From Streptosporangiaceae bacterium (GTDB lineage Bacteria > Actinomycetota > Actinomycetes > Streptosporangiales > Streptosporangiaceae): DNA of 18,804 bases. Below the pieces are notes generated by a model. The model did not search any database. It was not told where the DNA came from and saw only the letters and a program-made list of their open reading frames with translations. Every line of letters begins with the position of its first letter. Position 1 is the stretch's first letter. The DNA is taken from NCBI GenBank assembly GCA_030045295.1, contig JASIGD010000321.1, positions 1 to 18,804 of the forward strand, given 5' to 3'. Of this stretch, positions 7,447 through 15,058 are shown in pieces. A program made the translations under genes and the position numbers.

Positions 7447-8484
7447 TCAGCCGAAGAAGACTTCGGCCTCGGCGTAGCGCTGCGGGGGAACGAGCTTGAG
7501 CTGGCTGGTCGCTTCGGCGAGGGGCACGCGGATGATGTCGGTGCCGCGCAGCGCGACCATCACCCCGAACGCCTCCTCGTGCACCGCCTGGACCGCGTGC
7601 ACGCCGAACCTGGTCGCAAGGACCCGGTCGAACGCTGTCGGCGTCCCCCCGCGCTGGATGTGACCGAGCACCGTGCAGCGGGCTTCCTTGCCGGTGCGCT
7701 TCTCGATCTCGTCGGCCAGCAGTTGTCCCACTCCGCCGAGCCGTACGTGCCCGAACTGGTCAAGCTGCTCGGCCGAGGTGGCGAGCTCCTCGCTTATCGG
7801 GTGCGCGCCCTCGGCGACCACCACGATCGGCGCGAACCTGGTCTGGAACCGGTGCTGTACGTAGGCGCAGACCCGCTCGATGTCGAACGGCCGCTCGGGA
7901 ATGAGAATCACGTTCGCGCCGCCCGCGAGCCCCGCGTGCAGCGCGATCCAGCCGGCGTGCCGACCCATTACCTCCACGATCAGCGCCCGGTGGTGGCTTT
8001 CCGCCGTCGTGTGCAGCCTGTCAATCGCCTCCATGGCGATGTTCACGGCGGTGTCGAACCCGAAGGTGTAGTCGGTGGCACCGAGGTCGTTGTCGATAGT
8101 CTTCGGCACCCCGACGACCGGGACGCCCTGCTCGCCCAGCTTGGTGGCCACGCCGAGCGTGTCCTCGCCGCCGATCACGACCAGCGCGTCGACGCCGAGG
8201 CCGGCCAGGTTGTCCTTGATCCGCTCGACGCCGTTGCGGCTGCCGCCCGTGCTCTTCAGCGGGTTGGTGCGGGATGACCCGAGGATCGTGCCGCCGCGCG
8301 GCAGGATGCCCCGCACCGCCTGGACGTCCAGGGGCATGGTGTCGCCCTCGAGCGGCCCGCGCCACCCGTCGCGGAACCCGACGAACTCAAGGCCGTATTC
8401 TTGTACGCCCTTGCGGACTACGGCGCGGATAACCGCGTTCAACCCGGGGCAGTCACCGCCGCCGGTAAGGACTCCCACTCGCAT
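7447..8484 (-). CDS. pfp: Group III phosphofructokinase, pyrophosphate-type residues
   Basis: A 345-residue enzyme phosphorylating fructose 6-phosphate to the 1,6-bisphosphate. Visible: phosphoryl-donor loop GVLTGGGDCPGLNAVIR (4-20), GGEDTLG (105-111), catalytic PKTIDND (127-133, Asp131 as base), MGRHAGW (173-179) and IPERPFD. In family terms the residue equivalent to E. coli Gly104 is Asp108 and that equivalent to Gly124 is Lys128. Asp plus Lys is the pattern of PPi-dependent enzymes such as that of Amycolatopsis methanolica, while ATP-dependent group III enzymes carry Gly plus Lys; PPi use is therefore predicted, which would make the step reversible. ATG 8484 has no Shine-Dalgarno; TATGGT lies 7 nt upstream, consistent with a leaderless transcript. 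The frame runs further upstream, but without family similarity. If the donor is ATP the name would be pfkA. Confidence 0.93.
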   Translation of the reverse strand: MRVGVLTGGGDCPGLNAVIRAVVRKGVQEYGLEFVGFRDGWRGPLEGDTMPLDVQAVRGILPRGGTILGSSRTNPLKSTGGSRNGVERIKDNLAGLGVDALVVIGGEDTLGVATKLGEQGVPVVGVPKTIDNDLGATDYTFGFDTAVNIAMEAIDRLHTTAESHHRALIVEVMGRHAGWIALHAGLAGGANVILIPERPFDIERVCAYVQHRFQTRFAPIVVVAEGAHPISEELATSAEQLDQFGHVRLGGVGQLLADEIEKRTGKEARCTVLGHIQRGGTPTAFDRVLATRFGVHAVQAVHEEAFGVMVALRGTDIIRVPLAEATSQLKLVPPQRYAEAEVFFG

Positions 8485-8628
8485 GGCACCAACCATAGTC
8501 GGCGAGACGCCCGCTCGGATGGATGCGGCAGGAGCCGGAGGTAAAACTAAGGCGCCCGCCTTCCGCCACCGGTGGCAATCTAGGGAAGGCGACCTTGCGT
8601 CCAACCAAACACAGATGGGAGTCGGCTG

Positions 8629-8871
8629 ATGGCGGTTAGCTTCGCGGTAGACATCAAGCCCTTGTTCACCGACATGGACGTGGCGCACATGAGGAGCTCG
8701 GGCGTCTCGCTGGATGACTTCGACTATATGCGCGATCCAACCCACGCTCAGAACGTCCTGGACAAGGTCAGCGCCGGGGTAATGCCCCCCAGTAGCAGCG
8801 GCGAGCCTTCATGGTCGCCCGAAAAAATCCAGCTCTTCCGGGATTGGATGGCCGACGGATACCAGCCCTGA
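8629..8871 (+). CDS. Small conserved protein, haem-less cytochrome-c-like fold
   Basis: An 80-residue protein with good translation signals (GGGAG at 8617-8621, 7 nt before the ATG). The start SFAVDIKPLFTDMDVAHM and the ending VMPPSSSGEPSWSPEKIQLFRDWM..GYQP follow the plan of small cytochrome-c-like domains (DI.PLF, MPP, then W...G at the C-terminus). The haem-binding CxxCH that would follow PLF is absent and there is no cysteine at all, nor a signal peptide. It therefore cannot bind haem covalently and is probably cytoplasmic. Similar short proteins exist in actinobacteria and proteobacteria near oxidase-type enzymes, from memory; the function is unknown. It is divergent from the phosphofructokinase gene, with 144 bp between them, and monocistronic. 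Confidence 0.8.
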   Translation: MAVSFAVDIKPLFTDMDVAHMRSSGVSLDDFDYMRDPTHAQNVLDKVSAGVMPPSSSGEPSWSPEKIQLFRDWMADGYQP

Positions 8872-9016
8872 GGGTGTCCGCCCGCAGCTAAGCTAGTCGG
8901 CTGGTCATAGCGCTCGGGGTAAGCGCAGGCGATCTTGACCCCGAGGTCTCGCGCGCCGTGCCGGGAATGTCAACGGGCCATGTCCTTGTGGCGTGCCCGG
9001 CGGCCCTGCATCGGGT

Positions 9017-9050
9017 GCCGGGCGCGCCCGCGCCTTGCGCGGCTCCCGGC
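9017..9050 (+). terminator. Nested GC hairpin in the 8872-9168 gap
   Basis: Outer stem GCCGGG (9017-9022)/CCCGGC (9045-9050) and inner stem CCGCGC-CTT-GCGCGG (9028-9042), followed by TCTT. It lies about 145 nt past the small gene and could end its transcript. The rest of this 297-bp gap has no supported gene; 9100-9135 is AT-rich and may hold the promoter of the hydrolase. Confidence 0.4.
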
Positions 9051-9168
9051 TCTTACGAGACCAGATTGCCGCTGGATGCCAAGCCGGGGTGAAGCTCAGC
9101 GGAGTTTTGCCTGTTTAATTATTTGAACTGCAAGAACAGCATCGATTGGCATGAAGGGCGTTGACGGC

Positions 9169-9933
9169 ATGTCACCATCGCTTCCAGGCTCGTTGCTGCC
9201 GGGCGCGGAGCCGTTCGAGCACGCGGGCGGCCCGGTTGGCGTGCTGCTGTGTCACGGGTTTACCGGCAGTCCGCAGACGCTGCGACCGTGGGCAGAATAC
9301 GTGGCCGAGCAGGGCTTCACGGTCAGCCTGCCCAGGCTCCCCGGGCACGGCACGACCTGGCAGGACATGGCGCGGACCGGCTGGCAAGACTGGTACGCCG
9401 AAGTAGACCGCGCATTCGGCGCGCTGGCGAGCCGGTGCGAGCAGACCTTCGTGTTCGGTCTTTCCATGGGCGGTTGCCTCGCATTGCGCCTGGCCGAAGT
9501 ACACGGCCAGGCGGTGCGCGGCCTCGTGCTCGTCAACCCGTCGCTAGCTCCCGATACCAAGCTGTTCCTGGTCGCTCCCGTGCTCAAGCACGTGCTGCGG
9601 ACATTGCCCGGTGTCGCGAGCGACATCAAGAAGCCGGGCGCCAGCGAAGTGGCGTACGAGCGGGTACCGGTTCGCGCGGCCGCCACCCTGCCCAAGCTCT
9701 GGAAGGTCACGGCCGCGCACCTGGCTGATGTCTCCCAGCCGGTGCTTGTCTACCGCAGCACGGTGGACCATGTGGTCGGGCCCGCGAGCATGAAGGTGCT
9801 GCTCGCAGGCTTGCCCAGGGACCAGATCACGGTGCGCGAATGCGCCGACAGCTATCACGTCGCGACGCTCGACAACGACGCCGAGGCCATCTTCGAGGGC
9901 AGCGTGAAATTCGTCCGCGATCACGCCGGTTAG
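9169..9933 (+). CDS. Alpha/beta hydrolase (Est30-like carboxylesterase)
   Basis: A 254-residue serine hydrolase. Oxyanion region GVLLCHGFTGSPQTLRPW (24-41), nucleophile elbow FGLSMGG (96-102, Ser99), and, by position, Asp200 in RSTVDHVVG and His230 in DSYHVATLDND complete the triad. LPGHGTTWQDM and the DSYHVATLD ending are characteristic of the small thermostable carboxylesterase/monoacylglycerol-lipase group (Est30), acting on short acyl esters. No signal peptide, so cytoplasmic. ATG 9169 is chosen with AAGGG at 9154-9158; an in-frame ATG at 9151 adds six residues and has no purine-rich site upstream. It is followed after 77 bp by a membrane-protein gene on the same strand. Confidence 0.9.
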   Translation: MSPSLPGSLLPGAEPFEHAGGPVGVLLCHGFTGSPQTLRPWAEYVAEQGFTVSLPRLPGHGTTWQDMARTGWQDWYAEVDRAFGALASRCEQTFVFGLSMGGCLALRLAEVHGQAVRGLVLVNPSLAPDTKLFLVAPVLKHVLRTLPGVASDIKKPGASEVAYERVPVRAAATLPKLWKVTAAHLADVSQPVLVYRSTVDHVVGPASMKVLLAGLPRDQITVRECADSYHVATLDNDAEAIFEGSVKFVRDHAG

Positions 9934-10010
9934 ACGCTGACTTAGGCTCCCGGCACCGGACCGGGGACGGCTATCGTGGAGGCAGGCTTCGATCCGGGTA
10001 GCGGTGGGAC

Positions 10011-10703
10011 GTGGCGGACTGGGATAACACCGAGGACAGGGAACGCGACGAGGACGCAGCATGGCGTGATCTTGTCGCGCAGTTCGACACGCCCTCGAGC
10101 GCGCAGCAGCCGGTCCCCTGGCCCGAGCGCGAGGACATGCCGCAGGCCCGGGGACCGCGGGTACCTCATGAGACCCACGAGACTGAAGGTACAAGAGGAG
10201 CATATAGGTCTGATGGGATACTTGGGGCTGAAGAGGAGCCTGCTCTGCGCGAAGCCGACGCAGGCCGCAAGGACGAAGGGCTGCGCGGGCCTGACGGGCT
10301 GAATGGGGAGCCCGGGGCGGACGGAGGACGGGACGGGTTTCGCGGTGGCCGGCTACCCGGGGCGCGTGATCCGGACCTGACACTGGTCCCTCGGCTGATC
10401 CGGGGACCTGCGGCGGGCGGGACCCCGGCCCGCGGGACGCCGGCGGACGACGACGAGCATTTCGTGCCGCCTGCTCCGCCGCCGCTGCCCAGGCTGGACC
10501 CGCTGACCAAAGGCGCCTGGGCAGCGCTTTTCGGCGGACCCGGCTACTTGGTCGTAGCCACCGCCGCGGGCTGGTCAGTGCCCGGACTCGCGGCATTCTG
10601 CGCGGTCGCCGCGTTTGTGGCTGGCTTCGCCATACTCGTGCTGCGCATGAACGAACCTGGCTCCGGGGATCCGGACGACGGCGACGACGGCGCGGTGGTC
10701 TGA
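10011..10703 (+). CDS. Conserved actinobacterial two-TM membrane protein
   Basis: A 230-residue protein. Residues 1-160 are hydrophilic, acidic and Gly/Pro-rich, with low-complexity stretches (GPDGLNGEPGADGGRDG). The C-terminal part PPLPRLDPLTKGAWAALFGGPGYL leads into two hydrophobic segments (about 172-190 and 194-212) and an acidic tail. I recall this PLPRLD-TKGAW-LFGGPGYL block as conserved in actinobacterial proteins of unknown function, which supports the frame. The start is GTG 10011 (MADWDN) with GGTGGGA just ahead. The last 160 bp, including both membrane segments, overlap the 3' extension of the glucokinase gene on the other strand. Confidence 0.82.
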   Translation: MADWDNTEDRERDEDAAWRDLVAQFDTPSSAQQPVPWPEREDMPQARGPRVPHETHETEGTRGAYRSDGILGAEEEPALREADAGRKDEGLRGPDGLNGEPGADGGRDGFRGGRLPGARDPDLTLVPRLIRGPAAGGTPARGTPADDDEHFVPPAPPPLPRLDPLTKGAWAALFGGPGYLVVATAAGWSVPGLAAFCAVAAFVAGFAILVLRMNEPGSGDPDDGDDGAVV

Positions 10704-11677
10704 GGGGCGGGGACCTGAGGGACGGCCACCCGGCTGGCCTCCCGGGCCAGGCCGGCGGCGCCGACGATGCCCGCGTTCTCACCCAGCTCAGCGACTCTGA
10801 TCTCCGCGAACGGCCGGTGGCCGCGCCCGGTCAGGGCCCGCTCAAAGGCCGCGCGCGCGGGGTCGAGCAGCAGGTCACCAGCCTCGGACACGCCGCCGCC
10901 GATCACGAAGCAGGCCGGGTCAAGGATCGCGGCCAGGTCGGCGAGCCCCTGGCCCAGCCAGCCGCCCACGGTCTGGAAACAGCGGAGCGCGGCCGGATCG
11001 CCTTCGGCGGCCGCGCGGGTGATCTCCGGGCCGCAGATGCCCTCGGGCGATCCGCCGCCCAGTTGCAGCAGGCGGATAGCGCCCTCCGGCGTGCGCCTGG
11101 CGAACTCGCGTGCCTCGGCGACCAGGGCGCTGCCGCTGGCGTACTGCTCCCAGCAGCCCCGGTTCCCGCAGCCGCAGAGCCTCCCGTCCGGTACCACCCG
11201 GACATGTCCGGGTTCACCGGCGATACCCCAGCGGCCGCGATAGAGCTCGCCGCCGATGATGATGGCGGCTCCGATCCCCGTTCCGACCGCTACTAGCATC
11301 ACGTCGCGGTAGCCGCGAGCGGCACCGAACCGCGCCTCGGCCCAGGCCGAGGCGTTCGCGTCGTTTTCCACCACCACCGCACGGCCGACCCGCTCTTCTA
11401 CCCGCTGCTGCAGCGGCTCGTCGCGCCAGGCGAGGTTCGGCGCGAACAGCATGGTCGAGCGTTCGGCGTCGACGAACCCCGCGGCACCGAGCCCGATGGC
11501 CGTGACCTCGTAGGCGGCGAGAAGTTCGGTCACCATGTCGGCGATCGCCTGCTCGGTCCGCGGCGGGCTGGCGGCCGGCGTGGACCGCTTCAGCTTCGCG
11601 ATGATCTGGCCGCTGGAGTCGACGACCCCCGCGGCGACCTTGGTGCCACCGACATCAACGCCGATGGCGAGGGTCAC
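10544..11677 (-). CDS. glkA: ROK-family glucokinase with extended C-terminus
   Basis: Phosphorylates glucose to glucose 6-phosphate and in actinomycetes also relates to carbon repression. Residues 1-313 are a complete ROK kinase: ATP-binding DVGGTK (8-13), catalytic ENDAN (104-108, Asp106), sugar-binding GEPGH (154-158), zinc site His158 with CGCGNRGC (Cys168, 170, 175), and FVIGGGVSEAGDLL. The family normally ends about there (GAAGLAREAS); here a Pro/Ser/Ala-rich tail runs on to residue 377. Residues from about 325 are antisense to the convergent membrane-protein gene, so this tail is probably a read-through into antisense sequence rather than a domain. GTG 11677 overlaps the upstream stop by 4 nt (GTGA), showing translational coupling to the DUF5304-like gene. 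Confidence 0.95.
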   Translation of the reverse strand: MTLAIGVDVGGTKVAAGVVDSSGQIIAKLKRSTPAASPPRTEQAIADMVTELLAAYEVTAIGLGAAGFVDAERSTMLFAPNLAWRDEPLQQRVEERVGRAVVVENDANASAWAEARFGAARGYRDVMLVAVGTGIGAAIIIGGELYRGRWGIAGEPGHVRVVPDGRLCGCGNRGCWEQYASGSALVAEAREFARRTPEGAIRLLQLGGGSPEGICGPEITRAAAEGDPAALRCFQTVGGWLGQGLADLAAILDPACFVIGGGVSEAGDLLLDPARAAFERALTGRGHRPFAEIRVAELGENAGIVGAAGLAREASRVAVPQVPAPQTTAPSSPSSGSPEPGSFMRSTSMAKPATNAATAQNAASPGTDQPAAVATTK

Positions 11678-12267
11678 TGGCCCTCGTCGTCCTGATCCGG
11701 CTCAGATGTTGGCGGTGGCGCCGGCGGTGGAGGTGGCGCCGATGGTGAAGGTATTACCGAGGACGGAGGTGATACCACCTTCCGTTCGGAAGAACGGTTT
11801 TGATCTTTCATAGCCTGCTCGAAGGCTGAGAAAGCCTCCTGCAGCACGGACGCGAAGACTCCGCCCGCGTCGGCGAGGCGGGCGCCGAGGCCGGGACCTG
11901 AGACGCGCGCCGCGCGGGCCGCCTGGCAGATCGGGCACCACTGGCACTCCGGCGGCTCGTCGGGTGGTGCCTCGTTGGTGGCCTTGTCCCACACGTCGCC
12001 GTAGTCGCGCTTTTCCTGGCCAACCGTCCTCTTGACCTGGTCGGCCACCTGGTTGGCCATGCTGCGCGCGCCTGCGCGCATCAGCCAGCGCTGGAAATCA
12101 GCGATGGGGTCGCTGGCACGGCGCGGCTGGCTACCGCCGCCGGGCCGGCCGTTGGTTCTCGACTGGCCGCTATCGCTTCTCGGCTGGCCCCTATCGTTTC
12201 CTGGCTGGCCGCTGTTTCGCGGCTGGCCGTCGCCTCCAGGCTGGCCTTCATCTCGGGATTCGGACAC
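11674..12267 (-). CDS. DUF5304-like protein with CxxCxxC
   Basis: A 197-residue protein. The start is GTG 12267 because GGAGG precedes it by 6 nt; the frame is open to 12312. Residues 8-50 are Gly/Gln/Pro/Arg-rich repeats. The core (51-155) contains a helical SMANQVADQVKRTVG segment, a cysteine cluster CQWCPIC (Cys108, 111, 114) and LGARLADAGGVFASVLQEAF, which I recognise from the actinobacterial family (DUF5304-like) found next to ROK glucokinase. The last 40 residues are Ser/Pro-rich and acidic. Middle gene of a metallophosphoesterase-this-glucokinase operon, with a 28-bp gap before it and a 4-bp overlap after it. The function is unknown; the cysteines suggest a metal site. Confidence 0.8.
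   Translation of the reverse strand: MSESRDEGQPGGDGQPRNSGQPGNDRGQPRSDSGQSRTNGRPGGGSQPRRASDPIADFQRWLMRAGARSMANQVADQVKRTVGQEKRDYGDVWDKATNEAPPDEPPECQWCPICQAARAARVSGPGLGARLADAGGVFASVLQEAFSAFEQAMKDQNRSSERKVVSPPSSVIPSPSAPPPPPAPPPTSEPDQDDEGQ
12122..12255 (-). repeat. Imperfect in-frame repeats encoding GQPx linker
   Basis: Plus-strand CTGGCC(G/C)(C/T) recurs about every 24-30 nt through this stretch, giving on the coding strand peptides like GQPGGDGQPR, GQPGND, GQPRSDSGQ and GSQPRR. It is a disordered N-terminal linker in the DUF5304-like protein. Repeat number may differ between strains. Confidence 0.6.
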
Positions 12268-12295
12268 CTGACGCCTCCTACCCTTGATGGTACCG

Positions 12296-13063
12296 CTACC
12301 ACTGCAGCACAAAGGGAGCGCCGGTGGCGCGGAAATGCCCCACGTTCAGGCATTCCGTGACGCCGATCCTGGTCCTGCGGGCCAGCGGCTGGTGTACGTG
12401 CCCGAAGATCGAGTACCTCGGCCGGGTCGCCCGGATCGCCTCGAGAAGCGCCACGCTCCCCTTCTCCAGACGCCTGGCCACGGTGTCATAAAGGAGTTCG
12501 GGCACGGCGGGCGGGATGTGCGTGCACAGCACATCCACCTCGCCCACCGCCTCGATCTTGGCCCGGAACTCCTCCTCGGTCATCTCATTCGGCGTCCGGT
12601 ACGCCGACTTCAGCCCGCCGCCGACAAAACCGAATCTCCATCCGTCCAGTTCCACCGTGCCGCCATCGAGGACGTGGTGCCCTGGTTTGATGTACCTCTG
12701 CCACATTCTGGGGACGTCGACGTTGCCGTACGTCAGGTAGGCGGGCTCGGGGAGAGCGCCGAACAGCTCGGCGTATTGCCTGGCCATCGCGGCCTCGAAC
12801 AAGATCGCAGGGCTCTCGGACTTCTGGGCCAGCAGGCGGGTCGACAGTTCCCTGGCTTCGTCGAATCTCCTCGCGGTGCGCAGTTCGACGTACACGCGCG
12901 CGGCCTCGGTGCCGAACAGGTCGGCGAAGATGCCCTGGCCGTAATCGGCGTAGTCGAGGAACAACAGCAGGTCTCCCAGGCAGATCAGCGCGTCGGCGCC
13001 GCGCGCGGCGCCGACCAGCGCGTCCGCGCGTCCGTGCACGTCGCTCACCACGTGAACTCGCAT
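12296..13063 (-). CDS. Metallophosphoesterase, calcineurin-like
   Basis: A 255-residue phosphohydrolase with the full metal-site series: SDVHGR (7-12), CLGDLL (about 28-33), YGNVDVP (Asn-Asp pair about 112-118), THIPP (about 180-184) and GHVHQP (about 220-225). Asp, His and Asn residues of these motifs bind two metals in the family. GNVD instead of the common GNHD is seen in the subgroup near bacterial UDP-sugar or nucleotide hydrolases; the substrate is unknown. ATG 13063 has only a weak GGTGG site. First gene of the operon with the DUF5304-like and glucokinase genes, and divergent from fadD15 across 110 bp that must hold both promoters. Confidence 0.9.
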   Translation of the reverse strand: MRVHVVSDVHGRADALVGAARGADALICLGDLLLFLDYADYGQGIFADLFGTEAARVYVELRTARRFDEARELSTRLLAQKSESPAILFEAAMARQYAELFGALPEPAYLTYGNVDVPRMWQRYIKPGHHVLDGGTVELDGWRFGFVGGGLKSAYRTPNEMTEEEFRAKIEAVGEVDVLCTHIPPAVPELLYDTVARRLEKGSVALLEAIRATRPRYSIFGHVHQPLARRTRIGVTECLNVGHFRATGAPFVLQW

Positions 13064-13173
13064 GTCACCACCGTAAGGCCGGCCCGGAATCGAGATGGCT
13101 GGCGTGACTGTAAATAGGAAATGGCCGGCGCTTTAAGCTTGTGTTGCCAAGTAGCTACCCCACGGGAGATGCC

Positions 13174-14976
13174 GTGCGCGAATTCAGCATTCCGGCCCTG
13201 GCAGAGATCCCGGTGACCGCCAATCTCACCAACGCCGTCTTCCGCCGGGCGGACGAGCAGCCGCAGGCGGTGATCATGCGCCGGCCAGGACCTTCCGGGG
13301 AGTGGGCCGACGTGACCGCGAGCCAGTTCGCCGGCGAGGTCGTCGCGCTGGCCAAGGGCCTGGTCGCCGTCGGGATCCAGGCCGGTGACCGAGTCGCGCT
13401 CATGTCGCACACGTCCTACGAGTGGACGCTGATCGACTACGCGATCTGGTCGGCCGGCGCGATAACCGTGCCGGTCTACGAGACGTCCTCGGCCGAGCAG
13501 GCCGAGTGGATCCTCAGCGACTCGGGGGCGCGTGCCTGTTTCGTCGAGACGGCCAGCTTTGAAGAGGGCATCGACGGATTCCGTGACCAGGTACCGGCGC
13601 TCGAGCACGTCTGGCGGATCGCGCCGGACTCGCTGAGCGGCCTGATCGAGACGGGCGCGGCGGTCGGCGACGAGGTTATCACCGAGCGCGCGGGGATGGC
13701 CAAGGCTTCCGACCCGGCTACTGTCATCTACACCTCGGGTACCACGGGACGGCCCAAGGGCTGCGAACTCACTCACCAGAACCTGCTGGCCGCCGTGCGC
13801 AACGCCTTCCTGGGCCCGCTGGCAGCCCTGACCGAGACGCCGGAACCGAGCACGCTGCTCTTCCTGCCGCTGGCGCACGTCTTCGCCAGGATCATCGAGG
13901 TGGGCTGCATTGAAGCCGGAGTGGTGCTCGGGCACTGCGGGGACATAAGCGGACTGCTGCCCGCCCTGGCCTCGTTCCGGCCGACATTCGTCCTCGCCGT
14001 GCCCAGGGTGTTCGAGAAGGTGTACAACACAGCGGAGCAGAAGGCCATCAGCGAACGGAAGGGAGCCATCTTCGGCCGCGCGGCGCGGACCGCGATCACC
14101 TACAGCGAGGCGCTCGACTCGCCCGGAAGCCCGGGGTTCGGCCTGCGGATACAGCACGCGCTGTTCGACCGGCTGGTCTACGCCAAGCTGCGGGCCGCGC
14201 TGGGCGGGCGGGCCGATTATGCCGTCTCCGGCGGCGCCGCGCTGACCGAGCGGCTCTGCCATTTCTTCCGCGGCGTCGGCGTCACGGTACTGCAGGGGTA
14301 CGGCCTGACCGAGACGACGGCCGCCGCCACGGTCAACCAGCCGGACCGGAACAAGATCGGCACCGTCGGCCAGCCGTTGCCGGGAGTCGCGATCAGGATC
14401 GCCGAGGACGGCGAGATCTTGATCCACGGGCCGATCGTCTTCCCCGGCTACTGGCACAACGAGACGGCGACCAAGGAAACCTTCGCCGAGGACGGCTGGT
14501 TCCGCACCGGCGACATCGGCGAGCTCGACGACGAGGGATTCTTGACCATCACCGGGCGGAAGAAGGAGCTCATCGTCACCGCCGGCGGCAAGAACGTTGC
14601 CCCCGCGGTGCTAGAGGACAGGCTGCGCAGCCACGCCCTGATCAGCCAGGCCATGGTCGTCGGGGACGGCAAGCCGTACGTCGCGGCGCTGATCACGCTG
14701 GACGCTGAGGCGCTCGGGCCATGGAAGGAGCGGCACGGCAAGCCGGCCGACGCGACGATCGCGTCGCTGCGCGACGATCCGGACCTTATCGGCGCCGTGC
14801 AGGCCGCGGTCGATGACGCCAACCAGGCGGTCTCCAGGGCCGAATCCATCAGGCGCTTCCGGATCCTTGACGTGGACTTCACTCAAGAGAGCGGTCAGCT
14901 CAGCGTCAAGCTGGGCATCCGCAGGAGCGTGCTGCAGAAGGACTTCGCAGCCGAGATAGACGCGCTGTACTCCTAG
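13174..14976 (+). CDS. fadD15: Long-chain fatty acyl-CoA synthetase (FadD15-like)
   Basis: A 600-residue AMP-forming acyl-CoA ligase. AMP-binding P-loop YTSGTTGRPKG (186-196), LFLPLAHVFARI, QGYGLTETTAA (about 378-388), DGWFRTGDIGELDDEGFL and the hinge GRKKELIVTAGGKNVAP are present. A Lys near the C-terminus in QLSVKLGIRRS takes the place of the catalytic lysine. Activates long-chain fatty acids with ATP and CoA. GTG 13174 is chosen: GGGAG (13164-13168) lies 5 nt upstream and the protein then starts MREFSIPAL, like streptomycete orthologues; the frame is open to 13141. Its partner across a 440-bp gap is pimB on the opposite strand, the same pairing as Rv2187/Rv2188c in Mycobacterium. Confidence 0.93.
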   Translation: MREFSIPALAEIPVTANLTNAVFRRADEQPQAVIMRRPGPSGEWADVTASQFAGEVVALAKGLVAVGIQAGDRVALMSHTSYEWTLIDYAIWSAGAITVPVYETSSAEQAEWILSDSGARACFVETASFEEGIDGFRDQVPALEHVWRIAPDSLSGLIETGAAVGDEVITERAGMAKASDPATVIYTSGTTGRPKGCELTHQNLLAAVRNAFLGPLAALTETPEPSTLLFLPLAHVFARIIEVGCIEAGVVLGHCGDISGLLPALASFRPTFVLAVPRVFEKVYNTAEQKAISERKGAIFGRAARTAITYSEALDSPGSPGFGLRIQHALFDRLVYAKLRAALGGRADYAVSGGAALTERLCHFFRGVGVTVLQGYGLTETTAAATVNQPDRNKIGTVGQPLPGVAIRIAEDGEILIHGPIVFPGYWHNETATKETFAEDGWFRTGDIGELDDEGFLTITGRKKELIVTAGGKNVAPAVLEDRLRSHALISQAMVVGDGKPYVAALITLDAEALGPWKERHGKPADATIASLRDDPDLIGAVQAAVDDANQAVSRAESIRRFRILDVDFTQESGQLSVKLGIRRSVLQKDFAAEIDALYS

Positions 14977-15009
14977 CCGCGGCCGGCCGTTGTCCGCCGG
15001 CCGCGGCTG
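14974..15009 (+). terminator. fadD15 terminator hairpin
   Basis: CCGCGGCCGGC (14977-14987) and GCCGGCCGCGG (14996-15006) pair perfectly around an 8-nt loop. The stem extends by two pairs into the TAG stop codon (AG with CT at 15007-15008). It is placed exactly at the end of fadD15. No U tract follows. Confidence 0.75.
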
Positions 15010-15029
15010 CTGAGCCTCAGCTGACTCGA

Positions 15030-15045
15030 GTTCCGGCAGCGGAAC
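15030..15045 (-). terminator. Small hairpin after the 49-residue gene
   Basis: GTTCCG (15030-15035) and CGGAAC (15040-15045) with a 4-nt loop, 13 nt past the stop codon of the small minus-strand gene. Short stem, so tentative. Confidence 0.35.
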
Positions 15046-15058
15046 TCGGCCCAGGCGC

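Noticed and set aside
8935..9126. Plus-strand 63-codon frame in the 8872-9168 gap
   Set aside because: Arg/Cys/Pro-rich composition typical of random GC-rich frames, no Shine-Dalgarno, no recognisable family, and it runs through the 9017-9050 hairpin.
9544..10782. 412-codon minus-strand frame opposite the hydrolase and membrane-protein genes
   Set aside because: Arg/Pro/Ser-rich, no domain, fully antisense to two supported genes.
13045..14457. 470-codon minus-strand frame opposite fadD15
   Set aside because: Antisense shadow of a clearly conserved acyl-CoA synthetase; composition is the usual antisense Arg/Asp/Gly pattern.
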